Positions 1-10,510 are shown, numbered from the stretch's first letter. The stretch is DNA of 26,914 nucleotides from JALTDM01 sp964421355 (GCA_964421355.1 CAYQWX010000021.1:1-26914); one strand, 5' to 3'. Translations and numbers: made by a program. Notes: generated by a model from the letters alone, not told the origin.

Positions 1-80
1 AAAAAAGAATAGCACTCTAAATAATTTTCAAAATAAAAAAGTTAGCTTAATTATAAATAATTTAATTTTCAAAAAATTTT

Positions 81-1232
81 TTAAGTTTTAGCCAATTCAT
101 AAGTAATTTTTCTTGCAAACTCATCTGAAGCAAACAAGTCATCCAAGGAAGGAGTTTTAATAAAATCAACCTTATTCATCACTTCCAACACCAAATCAAA
201 CATAGCAGTAAAACCTATTCTTTCTTCCAAAAACAATTCAACTGCCACTTCATTAGCCGCATTAAGAACACAAGGCAAATTTCCTCCTTTGTTCAAAGCA
301 TAATATGCACTTGCCAAATTCTTAAACACCTCCATATCAGGCTTTTCAAATGACAATTGTGAATAATTTGTAAAATCAAATCTCGGCAAATTAGATTTTA
401 TACGCATAGGATATGACAAAGCATACAAAATAGGCAATTTCATATCAGGAAGTCCCATTTGAGCTTTAATGCTTCCGTCAACAAACTGAACAAGAGAATG
501 AATAATAGATTGAGGATGTACTACTACATCTATATTTTCAGGTAATACATCAAACAGCCACCTTGCTTCTATTACTTCCAACCCCTTATTCATTAAAGTA
601 GCAGAATCTATTGTGATTTTTGCTCCCATATTCCAATTAGGGTGCTTCAATGCTTCTTCTTTAGTCTTTTTTTTCAATTCTTCATAACTAATTCCCCTAA
701 ACGGTCCTCCCGAAGCAGTTAAAATTATTTTTTCTATGCTATCATGACTTTCTCCTACTAAACATTGAAATATAGCAGAATGTTCCGAATCAACAGGTAA
801 GATATTTACATTATTTCCCTTAGCTCTCTGCATAATAATTTCTCCCGCCACCACCAATGTTTCTTTATTCGCAAGAGCAATATCCTTTCCTTCTTCAATA
901 GCTCTGATAGTAGGACGAAGTCCCGCAAAACCAACCATAGCAGTAAGCACAATATCAACCTCAGGCAAAGCTACCACCATATCCAAAGCCCCTTCTCCTG
1001 CCGCCACTTGAATGCCACTTCCCTCCAACATATTCTCCACTTCCTTATACAAGTTCGCATCAGTAATTACTACCATTTTAGGCTTATATTTCAACGCCTG
1101 TTCCACCAAAAGTTTATAATTACTTTTTGCAACAAGCACATAAGGATAAAATAAGTCACTATGAGAAGATATTACATCAAGAGCTTGTGTCCCTATTGAA
1201 CCGGTAGAACCTAATATGGCAATATTTTTCAT
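81..1232 (-). CDS. dxr: 1-deoxy-D-xylulose 5-phosphate reductoisomerase
   Basis: Cytoplasmic enzyme converting 1-deoxy-D-xylulose 5-phosphate to 2-C-methyl-D-erythritol 4-phosphate with NADPH, the committed step of the MEP isoprenoid pathway. The protein is 383 residues, normal for the family. It opens with MKNIAILGSTGSIG, the NADPH-binding Rossmann loop. It then carries the metal/substrate motif DSEHSAIFQ, the ASGGPFR loop and the signatures HPNWNMGAKITIDSATLMNK and HPQSIIHSLVQF. An in-frame start 21 bases upstream (1253) adds MLINFSV before the conserved start and reaches into the preceding gene, so I use the ATG at 1232. It lies 10 bases downstream of the M23 peptidase gene and is probably co-transcribed with it from the promoter near 2119. 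All key motifs look intact. Confidence 0.97.
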   Translation of the reverse strand: MKNIAILGSTGSIGTQALDVISSHSDLFYPYVLVAKSNYKLLVEQALKYKPKMVVITDANLYKEVENMLEGSGIQVAAGEGALDMVVALPEVDIVLTAMVGFAGLRPTIRAIEEGKDIALANKETLVVAGEIIMQRAKGNNVNILPVDSEHSAIFQCLVGESHDSIEKIILTASGGPFRGISYEELKKKTKEEALKHPNWNMGAKITIDSATLMNKGLEVIEARWLFDVLPENIDVVVHPQSIIHSLVQFVDGSIKAQMGLPDMKLPILYALSYPMRIKSNLPRFDFTNYSQLSFEKPDMEVFKNLASAYYALNKGGNLPCVLNAANEVAVELFLEERIGFTAMFDLVLEVMNKVDFIKTPSLDDLFASDEFARKITYELAKT

Positions 1233-1242
1233 AACAGAAAAG

Positions 1243-2094
1243 TTAATTAGCAAAATTTATATATTTTGTCGGATCAAGGCTTTTACCTGCGTACCACATT
1301 TCAAAATGCAAATGTGTTCCACTTGATAATTCTCCTGTATTACCAATAAAAGCAATAGGTTGTCCACTTCTAACTTTATCACCTTGCTTTACCAATACAT
1401 TAGTCAAATGTTTATAAACGGACACAACATTGTTATAATGCTGAATATGAATTGAATAACCCACATTTAGAGACCAATAAGCAGCAATCACCACTCCTGA
1501 TTCTATTGCTGCAACCGAAGCATTGGGCTTTGACACGACATCTACCCCATAATGCCCTTTACTTGGATCGTATTTATTGGAAATCACACCTTTTATCGGC
1601 GGATAAAAATTTATTTTATACAAGTCAACCGTTCTATTACTAGTTGTAACCTGAACATTAGAAGAAAATATTGCTTTCTGTTCCATCTCTCGTCTAAACA
1701 AAGAATCATCTTTAGATAATGACATATCTACGTTTTTATAATCTATAGAAGAATCATGAACAGGCTCCGACACATAATTATCCAAACTGTCATTCTTAAG
1801 AATTTTAAGAATATTGGTAATATATTCATTTTTCATTTTCAACTCCCGCATCACGGAATCCATCCTCACAGCATCTGTTTCCATTCTAACAATTATACTT
1901 TCAGTAGGATACCCCGGTACCAAAAACTTTATTGGAGTATAAGAAACAACAAAAAAATCAAGTATAAACAAAAAAGATAATAAAAAAACAATAAGCAATA
2001 TCAATTTAGTTTTGGAATATTTAAAACGTTTTATCTCTGTAAATGCTTTATCATAAATAACTACCCAAAAACTATCTTTTTCATTTTTTCCCAT
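1243..2094 (-). CDS. Membrane-anchored M23 (LytM-type) metallopeptidase
   Basis: Probable murein endopeptidase or LytM-domain envelope protein, 283 residues. A cytoplasmic N-terminus is followed by one membrane segment at about residues 31-50. A short linker with coiled-coil character leads to the C-terminal M23 domain at about 165-275. The zinc/catalytic motifs are present: HxxxD at H181-D185 and HxH at H261-H263, so the domain looks catalytically competent rather than degenerate. The longest frame starts at 2121, but that codon lies inside a perfect -7 promoter element (2119-2126), so the first usable start is the ATG at 2094 (MGKNEKDSFW). dxr follows 10 bases downstream. The family is widespread in Bacteroidota as single-pass M23 proteins; the substrate is inferred from the fold only. 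Confidence 0.9.
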   Translation of the reverse strand: MGKNEKDSFWVVIYDKAFTEIKRFKYSKTKLILLIVFLLSFLFILDFFVVSYTPIKFLVPGYPTESIIVRMETDAVRMDSVMRELKMKNEYITNILKILKNDSLDNYVSEPVHDSSIDYKNVDMSLSKDDSLFRREMEQKAIFSSNVQVTTSNRTVDLYKINFYPPIKGVISNKYDPSKGHYGVDVVSKPNASVAAIESGVVIAAYWSLNVGYSIHIQHYNNVVSVYKHLTNVLVKQGDKVRSGQPIAFIGNTGELSSGTHLHFEMWYAGKSLDPTKYINFAN

Positions 2095-2118
2095 TACATA
2101 AAATTTATTTAATGATTG

Positions 2119-2126
2119 CAAAGTTA
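2119..2126 (-). promoter_or_regulatory. Promoter -7 element for M23 peptidase-dxr
   Basis: Read on the minus strand this is TAACTTTG, an exact match to the Bacteroidota -7 consensus TAnnTTTG. Transcription would start near 2112, giving a leader of about 18 bases before the ATG at 2094. I see no convincing -33 TTG at the usual distance. Confidence 0.6.
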
Positions 2127-2285
2127 AAGGTTTTTAAGTAATAATATTCATTTATAAAAATAAAAGCCCAAAAGAAAATTTTCTCATACCTATCAATATC
2201 TAAAATTACATTTAATTATGAATGCTATTCAAATAACAAGACACAATTTTATCACAAAATAACAATATAAGTTCAATTTTTCGTG

Positions 2286-2293
2286 TATTTTTG
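2286..2293 (+). promoter_or_regulatory. Promoter -7 element for the giant TPR-PD40-SPOR gene
   Basis: TATTTTTG matches TAnnTTTG exactly. Its last G is the first base of a GTG that would otherwise be taken as the gene start (2293). Transcription should begin near 2300, so that GTG would not be in the message. The next in-frame start, ATG 2317, also begins the signal peptide. No clear -33 TTG is seen. Confidence 0.6.
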
Positions 2294-2316
2294 TGAAAAT
2301 AATACTAAAATCAATA

Positions 2317-5300
2317 ATGCTTAAACAATTACTTACATATATATTACTACTATTTTTATCAATAACGTTATATTCTCAAGAACTTACACCTATAGAAAAA
2401 GAAAATAAAGAGAAAGCGGATACTTATTTTGAAGATAATAATTATATGGATGCAATGCCAATTTACTCACAATTATTGAGTATACACGGCCGTAATGCAG
2501 AATTAAACCTCAAATATGCAATTTGTCTTATAGAAACAAACACCGATATAAAAAAGGCAAAACAATATTTAAACTATGTAAAAAAATTGCAACCTGACAA
2601 TGCACTTGTCTATTATTATTATGGTTACGCATTACACTTAACATATCATTTTCCAGAAGCAATCACTTATTATAAAAAATTCAAAGAACTTGCAAAAGGA
2701 AAGTTGCTCCGTAAATATAATGCCGACCAACAAATAAGAATGTGTGAAAACGGAGAAAAACTAATAAATTATGTAAATGAACTTATAGTAGTTGAAAACA
2801 AAAAAGTAAGAATAGAAAATTTTTATTATTCTTATCGTTTAAAGGACTTTGGAGGTAGAATAATAGTTACTCCACAGGAATTTAGGTCAAAATACGATAT
2901 AAAAAAGAAATACAAAGGATTAACTTTTATGTGGAGTAGTAAACTGGCTTTTTTTGCAAGTTATGGACAAAACAAAAAAGATTTGGATATATATCAAGCA
3001 TCGGTAACCGAAACTGGACAATGGATTATACAACGTCTACCTGCTCCTGTAAACACTCAATACAACGAAGATTTTCCTTATTTGGCACCTGATGGAAAAA
3101 CATTATACTTTGCATCAAAAGGACTAACATCAATGGGAGGATATGATATCTTTAAAACCACATACGATAGCACTACCAGCACTTGGTCCACTCCTGTAAA
3201 TATGGACTTCCCAATAAATACACCTTACAATGACATTTTATATGTAACAGATAAAAAAAACGAATACGCATATTTTGCTTCTCAACGGGAAACCACACCA
3301 AAAGAAATATCTGTTTACAAAATATTGGTAAACAAAACATCAAAGAAAAGAAAAACTCAAGGATTAGAAGATATATATCAACAAGCAAAACTTACACCCT
3401 CTATAATAGCCAAAAAAAACAATGATTATGAAACTTCATCGCCAAAGCAAACACAAAAAATAACTCCTACTACTAATAATAATAATGATACGACTAACAT
3501 TGCAAATACCATAAACATAGATAGCATAAAACAAGAAGAAATAAACAAACTTATTACTCAAAGCAAAGATACAATAAAGAATGAAATAGAAAACTCTAAT
3601 AATCATTTATTACAATTAGCACAACAAACCATTAAATATAATGATAATGTCAAAAAAGATGAAAAAAATATAAAACAATTATTGGATGCCCCTGACATAA
3701 ACGAAGATGAATTAAAAAAGGCTTTAAGACAATTGCACAGCGATCAGGAAAAAGAAATAATAGCAATAAAAATATTCAAAGCCGTAAAAGAACAAAATGA
3801 TTTATTTACAACTTCTTCAAACCAAATATTAAAACAATATGACAAAATACAAACAGATAATCCCAAACAAGCACTAAATATCATCAATAATTTACAAGAA
3901 GGTTTTTCCGACATAAAATACAATTACAAATACGACTATAAAAAGGAAAATGAAAAAATATCATCTCAACTAACAGATGTAAATACCCAAATAGAAAATT
4001 CGAGAGATGCTTTCTTAGAATTATCAAACAATATTAAGGAATTAAAAACAGAAATAGAAACTAAACAACAAGAAGCAAATTCTCCACAAACACCAACGGA
4101 GAAAAAATCCGCTTTAACAAAAGAAATAGAAAAAATCGAAAAAGAACTTATTTCAAAAGAAAACAAACTAAATAAGCAAAAACAGTTATTAATATTAAAA
4201 CGACTTAGCTTTGAAAAAAAATCCTTATTAGCACAAAAAGAAATACTTAAAAACATAGAATCTAACACTTCAAACAATATCTCTACTTCAGTAATAAATG
4301 ATGTGGAAAAAATATCTCAATCAGTCGCTAACAATGAAAAAACACTCCAATTGTACAAACAAGAAATAATAAAAAACCCTTCACAACCATATATAGAAAT
4401 TTTAGCAGCAAAAAAATCGGGAATAATAGAAAAAATAGCACCTGAATCAGAAAATAAAGTAGAAAACATAATTGAAAAATATGTACCACAACAACAACTC
4501 GCCCAAAATACCAACACAAAATCACCTGAAAACAACAATAATTTGCAAGAAAAAAACATAAACACAAACCAAAACAATAACAAAGAACAACTGGCTCAAA
4601 ACATTGACACTACTAACGAAAACAACCAATTTACCAAACAAAACAGCATACAAGAAAACAACAACCAACAACAACTTGCTCAAAACACTAACACAAAATC
4701 ACCTGAAAACAACAATAATTTGCAAGAAAAAAACATAAACACAANNNNNNNNNNNNNNNNNNNNNNNNNNNNNNNNNNNNNNNNNNNNNNNNNNNNNNNN
4801 NNNNNNNNNNNNNNNNNNNNNNNNNNNNNNNNNNNNNNNNNNNNACCAAAACAATAACAAAGAACAACTGGCTCAAAACATTGACACTACTAACGAAAAA
4901 AACCAATTTGCCAAACAAAACAGCATACAAGAAAACAACAACCAACAACAACTCGCCCAAAATACTAACACAACTCCAAATCAAAAAAACAATAAAGAAC
5001 AAATCACAAACACTACTACTCAACCACAAGAAAATCCTCCTGCAAAAGACATAATAGCAGATATTACCGCTCAGCAACAAACCAACACCATACTACCGGA
5101 ATTAACACTATCCGATTCTGACAACAACTCTATAAAAACAGAAAAATTATTGCTTGCCAAACAATATCTTACAGGTAAAAGAGAATCTGAAATATTACAA
5201 TACAAAGCATTAACACAAGCGTTAGACAATGGAAACATAATAGCGGAAAAGGACAGCATAAAAAAACAGGTTGATAAGTTAAAAATTGATATGGAAGCTG

Positions 5301-8300
5301 ATTCCCTTTTAATTGCAGCAATAGATAAACACTTGCAAACAATACAAAACATAAAAACAGCACCGACAACACAATCCAACATAACCATTACAGAACAAAA
5401 CATTCAAACAACAGATATAGTTTCTCCCCAAGAAGAAAAAACAATAATGCAACAACTTGCTTTAACAGACAGTATAAAACAAATTACCCCAAAATCTCCC
5501 AAATACTACAAAACATTAAACAATTTAGCCGCCTACTTATATTACCGCACAGAAAATAAACTGGACAGCACAACAGCTTCCACTCCATCAGGTGCAACAC
5601 AATATTTGACTGCTAATGCAAAAGCTTATTTTTCCATAGCATCAAAATTAGAAACAGAAGCACAACACACTAAAGACATTGAACAAAAACAAGTTATGTT
5701 ACAAACAGCAGCTCAACTCAAGACATTATCTGCAAAAAATATAACACAAGCTTACAAACTTAAAGATGATACCGCATTATATCCCCCTGTAATTATTACA
5801 CCACTTGACATTACTTCAAAAGACAAACAAAAAATAATCAAAAACATAGCACAAGAAGAGGCACTATCTTCTTTAGCCAAACAACAAGAAACCAAAATAG
5901 ACACATTACTTCAAAAACAAAGCCTCTATACAGGAAAGAAAACATCAAAACTCAACAAACAAGTAAACAAACTCAAGCAACAAACAATAAAAACATACAC
6001 TTCATTAACACAAACAGATACATCGTTATATTCAACCAATGAGAAATATATTAATAAATTACTGCTATCAAATCCTCCGCAAAATACCGAAGAATGTATT
6101 GCACACAAACAATACGCTGAAAAATTATTCAACAAAGCAACACATTTATCTATGCAAGCAGAACAAGAGCAAGATATAGATCAAAAATTATCCCTCAAAA
6201 CAAAAGCTCATAAACTATACAAACAAGCCATAGAATCTCAAAATACGGCACTTAACCTAATTTTATTTGACACACCTTCTCTTCCGGAAACATCTCCTCA
6301 AACAAATTTACAAATGTCTCCCATGATTTTGGCAAATGAACTATCTCAAAATCAAACAAATATTTCCATTGATAATAAAAAAATATGGAAAAAAATAATC
6401 CCTTCATCGGAAAGAGACAATTGGCTATATACACAAGATAATGATAAAGAAGAAAAAGACATATTGAAAAATCTCAATGAAGCTTTGGCTTTAATTGAAA
6501 AAAATAATTATGATATAAAAAACTCTAAAAACCCAAGCAGAATAAAGACAGCACAAAAAGACAATAAATATCTCAAAAAAACAACAAAAACTATAATAAA
6601 CGATTTAACTTCATTAGTGGTTGAAAATGAAAAAATAAAACAAGATATTATAGAAAAACAAATAAATACACTACAACAAGAAAATCAACCTAACGAACAA
6701 CAACAAACCATAATATCAATATTACAAAACAAAGCAACCGAATACAATAAAAAAGCAGATGAAATACTTAACAAAAGCCTAAAAGAAACAACCAACATAA
6801 CATTAAAAGCACAACTGGCAAAAGAAGCCAAAGCCTATAAAGAAAAAGCCACAAACACGCTACTGCAAATAGTCGCAATATATAAAGGATTAGTTCCTCC
6901 TAAACAACTACAATTACCACATAATCAAACAAATTCATTACTTGCAATACAAAACACCAACAACTCCAAGCAAATAATAGAAAAATACCAACCAACTCAA
7001 AAACCTGCCAGCACTACCACAACAGTAATAACACATAGAATTTCATCTAACCAACAGGCAAAAACGCCTATACCACAAAGTAAATTGATAATCAATATCC
7101 CAACCCAAATGATAGCACAAACTCCCACTTCTGCATACATTATGATAGATACATTCCAATATGTTTCTTTGGCAAAACTAAAAATATCGTTTCCTTCTTA
7201 CATAAACATATCAATAACCAACTATCCCCAAGGGTGTGACACCCTTCAAACCGATTCCACAATCTCCTTTGTCTGGTTAAGCTATAATGGAAACACCCCC
7301 AAAAACATAACTTTTTCAATTACTCCTCAAAACATACTGCCTCACCAAGACACAATATCTGTCCAATTCTCATATCTTGTAAACAACAATATAGCCAAAA
7401 TAACCAAACCAATTCCAATAAACTTTGAAGTTCCACAAATAGCAGAAAACTCCCAACAATCACAAAACACCATTACACCTACAAACAATAGCCAAACAAA
7501 ATCCCAAACACAAACAAACAACACAATAAATCAACAAAATATAACAACACAAACAAAAGATTTTACAAAAATAGAAAATCCTAACAATCAAAATATTGAC
7601 AACAAGCAAACACAAATTGACACTACACAAAATATTACAAGCAACAACACTCCACTTACAACAAACATTGCACAAACCAAATCACAAGAAACAGATAACA
7701 CACCATTTATCACATTGCAAGAATCTTATTACAATGACAGCAACCCAATACCAATAAATCCACCGCTTCCCAACGGAATAATATTCAAAATACAAATAGG
7801 AGCATATTTCCGCACGGTAAACAACAATAAGTTTAAAGTAAAACCTATTTCAATAGAAAAACAACCCGGAAGCAGATATTACAAATATATGTTTGGTCAA
7901 TTTAACACATACGAAGCAGCATTCATATCTCTGCAAAAAATCAAAGGAATGGGATATCCTGATGCATTTATAGTAGCATACAAAGATGGAAAAAGAATAC
8001 CTCTTTACCTTGCAAGACAACAAGTAAAATCATCTACAAACTATCAACAATTAGCTAAAATTGAAACACAAGCCGTACAAAACAATACTACTATAAAAAA
8101 TAAACCTAATAACATTGTAGCCAACTTGGCAACATTACCCACTAAATCAAAATTATACACTGTGCAAATAGGAGTATTTCGTAACACACCATCACAAACA
8201 TTCTTATCTGCATTTCCAAACATATACATAGAGAAAACACCTTATGGCTTTACACGCTATTTTTCAGGAGTATTCAACTCTTACAACGAAGCAACTAAAG

Positions 8301-8743
8301 AACGCAACAGGGCAATAAAACTCGGAGTAAAAGACGCTTTTGTAGTATTATATAAAAACGGACAACGCTTAACAGGAGGCATAGCAACTAACAAACAAAA
8401 CAACTCTGACAAACAAAGACAAACTACAACAAATATAACTCAACCCGTAGCCATATCCGACACCGCATCTATTTGGTTTGGAGTGCAAATAGGAGCATTT
8501 AAGGGAACTGCCAACCTGCAAAAAATACAACAAAGCATACAAGCAATTAGAAACAATGAAATAACAATGATAAAATCATCTCCATATACATACTTAATTG
8601 CAGGTAAATTCAAGTCATTTGCCAAAGCTCAAAACCTTGCAACCATAATAAAAAACGAAGGAATAAAAGATGCTTTTGTTGTGGCAATTCAAGGAAATAA
8701 AAAAGTAAACACAGCCACAGCACGAAAATTACTTAAACAATAA
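2317..8743 (+). CDS. Giant secreted TPR-PD40-coiled coil-triple SPOR protein (spans assembly gap)
   Basis: The gene is one open frame broken only by the 100-N gap at 4745-4844. Before the gap it runs in one frame and after it in another. The flanks join perfectly if the Ns are removed, giving about 2,108 residues. Order: signal peptide (about 1-20, ending LYSQ); TPR-like helices (about 22-140); PD40/WD40-like beta repeats (about 205-345, with the motif MGGYDIF at 273-279); long Lys/Asn/Gln-rich coiled coil; 59-residue Asn/Gln repeats (4489-4975); three divergent helical repeats (5615-6892); a beta-rich domain (7093-7437); three SPOR domains (7775-8008, 8150-8377, 8471-8701). SPOR domains are known to bind glycan strands lacking stem peptides. 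I infer a periplasmic or outer-envelope scaffold anchored to peptidoglycan. TPR-PD40-OmpA proteins of type IX secretion are the nearest architecture I know, but OmpA is absent here. The partner is unknown. Confidence 0.85.
4489..4975 (+). repeat. 177-bp (59-codon) Asn/Gln-rich tandem repeat, interrupted by gap
   Basis: Unit 1 starts at 4489 with codons for QQQLAQNTNT. Unit 2 starts at 4666, 177 bases later, and is nearly identical until the gap. After the gap the sequence resumes at exactly the same phase, and a partial unit begins at 4943. Each unit holds two half-repeats, each starting with a (Q/E)QLAQN motif, of 32 and 27 residues. The period is a multiple of three, so copy-number change would keep the frame. 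The post-gap copy differs from unit 1 by Asn-to-Lys and Thr-to-Ala changes, so it is a separate copy. Confidence 0.9.
4745..4844. other. Assembly gap (100 N placeholder) within the tandem repeat
   Basis: Exactly 100 Ns. The bases left of the gap end ATAAACACAA and those right of it begin ACCAAAACAATAAC. Joined directly they reproduce the sequence of unit 1 around 4555-4581. The true missing length is therefore most likely zero or a whole number of 177-bp units, and 100 is a placeholder. It creates an artificial frame break in the gene. Confidence 0.95.
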
Positions 8744-8756
8744 AAAACTACTACAA

Positions 8757-9344
8757 TTATTTGGGAAACAAAGACGCTTCCACCAATTCACAAATAATAT
8801 GTCCTACCAAAATATGAGCTTCCTGTATGCGTGGAGTATCTAAAGAAGGAATATTTATCAAAATATTTGCAATATTTTTCATCTTACCACCATTTGCACC
8901 TGTAAAAGCTACGGTAAACATATCCTTATCATTTGCTTGCTTAAGAGCATTTATCACATTTTGCGAATTTCCGGAAGTTGATATTCCTATAAGCACATCT
9001 CCACTGTTGCCTGCTGCCTTAATATAGCGGGCATATATATCATCATAAGAATAATCATTGGCTACTGCCGTGATATAAGAAGTATTGGTATGCAAAGCTT
9101 CTGCATACAATGGCGGTCTATCATAATAAAATCTTCCTGAAAGTTCTGCTGCTATGTGCTGTGCATCTGCCGCACTACCACCATTGCCACATAAAAATAC
9201 TTTGCCCCCGTTTTTATAAGTTTCAATTATTTTTGACACCACAACATATATCTTATCTAACAATCTGTCGTCATCTATCATACTTTGTTTTACATCTATT
9301 GACCGCTTTATTCTTGATTTTATTATTTCCAACATATCTTTCAT
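8757..9344 (-). CDS. gmhA: Sedoheptulose 7-phosphate isomerase
   Basis: First step of ADP-heptose synthesis for the lipopolysaccharide inner core: sedoheptulose 7-phosphate to D-glycero-D-manno-heptose 7-phosphate. The 195-residue SIS-domain protein has the phosphosugar loop GNGGSAAD at 53-60, the second loop STSGNS at 122-127, and residues matching the E. coli zinc ligands with a constant offset of two: H63, E67, Q174 and H182. It lies 16 bases downstream of the glycosyltransferase gene on the same strand, and its stop is only 13 bases from the stop of the convergent giant gene. A second start (MLEIIKS, 9335) is possible. The family is clear; the heptose role fits the adenylyltransferase gene at 22849. 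Confidence 0.93.
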   Translation of the reverse strand: MKDMLEIIKSRIKRSIDVKQSMIDDDRLLDKIYVVVSKIIETYKNGGKVFLCGNGGSAADAQHIAAELSGRFYYDRPPLYAEALHTNTSYITAVANDYSYDDIYARYIKAAGNSGDVLIGISTSGNSQNVINALKQANDKDMFTVAFTGANGGKMKNIANILINIPSLDTPRIQEAHILVGHIICELVEASLFPK

Positions 9345-9360
9345 ATAAAAAATTTACTTT

Positions 9361-10491
9361 CTACAACTCTTCATACAAACTTATTATTGTATTTACCATT
9401 TGCTCCCACGAATATTTTTGTTTTTCAAATTTAATGTTTTTTGCAAAATAGTCATAATCGGAATAATTAAAAAACTTAATTATTGCTTCTCTCACGGCTT
9501 GGGCATTAGGCTCTACCACATAACCACATTTGCCATCAGGTACAATTTCAGGCAATCCTCCCACATTAGTAACAATCATAGGTTTTTCAAAATGATAAGC
9601 AATCTGAGTAATACCGCTTTGTGTTGCAGTTTTGTAAGGTTGCACCACTACATCCGATGCTCCAAAGTAATATTTGACTTCTTCGTCAGGTATATACTCC
9701 GAACGGACAATAACATTGTCCTCCAAATTATTTTTACTAATATATTTTCTATATTTTTCTTCGTCGGCATAGAATTCACCTGCTACTATCAACTTAATTT
9801 TTTTAGACTTTATATCATCGTTATTTATAGCTTCAAGCAATATGTCAAGTCCCTTGTAATTGCGTATAAGTCCAAAAAACAATATATAGCGGTATTCTTC
9901 CGACAACCCCAAGTGTTTTAATGCTTCTTGTCTTGATACATAGGTCCCAAAATGGTCATACAAAGGATGAGGATTAAATTTTATTGGTTTGGTTTTATCA
10001 AACTTCCTTAAATCATTTTCCACAGCCTTTGACATTACTACAAAGCCACCTATTTGCCTTACAAAATAATTAGACAAAAGCATATCTCCCGTATGATGTT
10101 CATGAGGAATGATATTATCAACAAGAGAAATGATTTTTGTGTTAGTTTTTTTTCTTACTCTTTTGGCTACTGTTCCCAAACAAGGAGACATAAATGGCAA
10201 CCAATATCTCACAAGTAGCATGGCAGGTTTTTGCCCTATTATGTAATTTGCCGTTTTATGCCAACTCACAGGGTTTACCGAATTTAATTTTCTAACAATA
10301 TATACCCCTTCGGGAGGGTTACTATCTGTAAATTGTGTTTTACCCGGGAATAATATATTTGGATATTGAACTGTGAAATTTACTATTTGAACTTCATAGT
10401 TTTCTTTTATAAATTCTTGTGCCAACCTATCGTTAAAGGTTGCAATTCCTCCTCTAAACGGATGGGCAGGTCCTAATATTATAATTTTCAT
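9361..10491 (-). CDS. Glycosyltransferase, GT4 family (group 1)
   Basis: A 376-residue GT-B fold transferase. The N-terminal domain begins MKIIILGPAHPFRGGIATF, with the glycine-rich acceptor-side loop typical of GT4. The C-terminal nucleotide-sugar domain has the SDVVVQPYKTATQSGI segment and the donor-binding region GLPEIVPDGKCGYVVEP. No signal peptide; probably cytoplasmic, peripheral at the inner membrane. It is first in a two-gene unit with gmhA under its own promoter (10511-10542), suggesting lipopolysaccharide core or surface glycan assembly. Donor and acceptor sugars cannot be read from the sequence. Confidence 0.88.
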   Translation of the reverse strand: MKIIILGPAHPFRGGIATFNDRLAQEFIKENYEVQIVNFTVQYPNILFPGKTQFTDSNPPEGVYIVRKLNSVNPVSWHKTANYIIGQKPAMLLVRYWLPFMSPCLGTVAKRVRKKTNTKIISLVDNIIPHEHHTGDMLLSNYFVRQIGGFVVMSKAVENDLRKFDKTKPIKFNPHPLYDHFGTYVSRQEALKHLGLSEEYRYILFFGLIRNYKGLDILLEAINNDDIKSKKIKLIVAGEFYADEEKYRKYISKNNLEDNVIVRSEYIPDEEVKYYFGASDVVVQPYKTATQSGITQIAYHFEKPMIVTNVGGLPEIVPDGKCGYVVEPNAQAVREAIIKFFNYSDYDYFAKNIKFEKQKYSWEQMVNTIISLYEEL

Positions 10492-10510
10492 ATTCCTTAT
10501 TATAAAAAAA

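Noticed and set aside
2127..2285. Small gene or RNA in the divergent gap
   Set aside because: AT-rich sequence with no open frame carrying a promoter, no stable hairpin and no repeat that I could see.
3966..4583. Minus-strand open frames opposite the coiled-coil region
   Set aside because: They are Phe/Leu/Cys-rich antisense translations of A-rich codons with no recognisable domain, and they overlap a clear gene.
4489..4975. CRISPR array or intergenic satellite
   Set aside because: The repeats are 177 bp, directly abutting without unique spacers, and coding throughout.
4688..5080. Minus-strand open frame spanning the N gap
   Set aside because: It exists only because Ns are read as open; it is a shadow of the Asn/Gln-rich repeats on the plus strand.
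4745..5150. Frameshift or pseudogene splitting the giant gene into two genes (2293-4857 and 5150-8743)
   Set aside because: The change of frame equals the effect of the 100-N placeholder. The frame after the gap is open from its first bases, well before the ATG at 5150, and the flanks join in frame when the Ns are removed.
9110..9921. Plus-strand open frames of 113 and 173 codons opposite gmhA and the glycosyltransferase
   Set aside because: They are antisense shadows of well-supported genes and show no domain or promoter.
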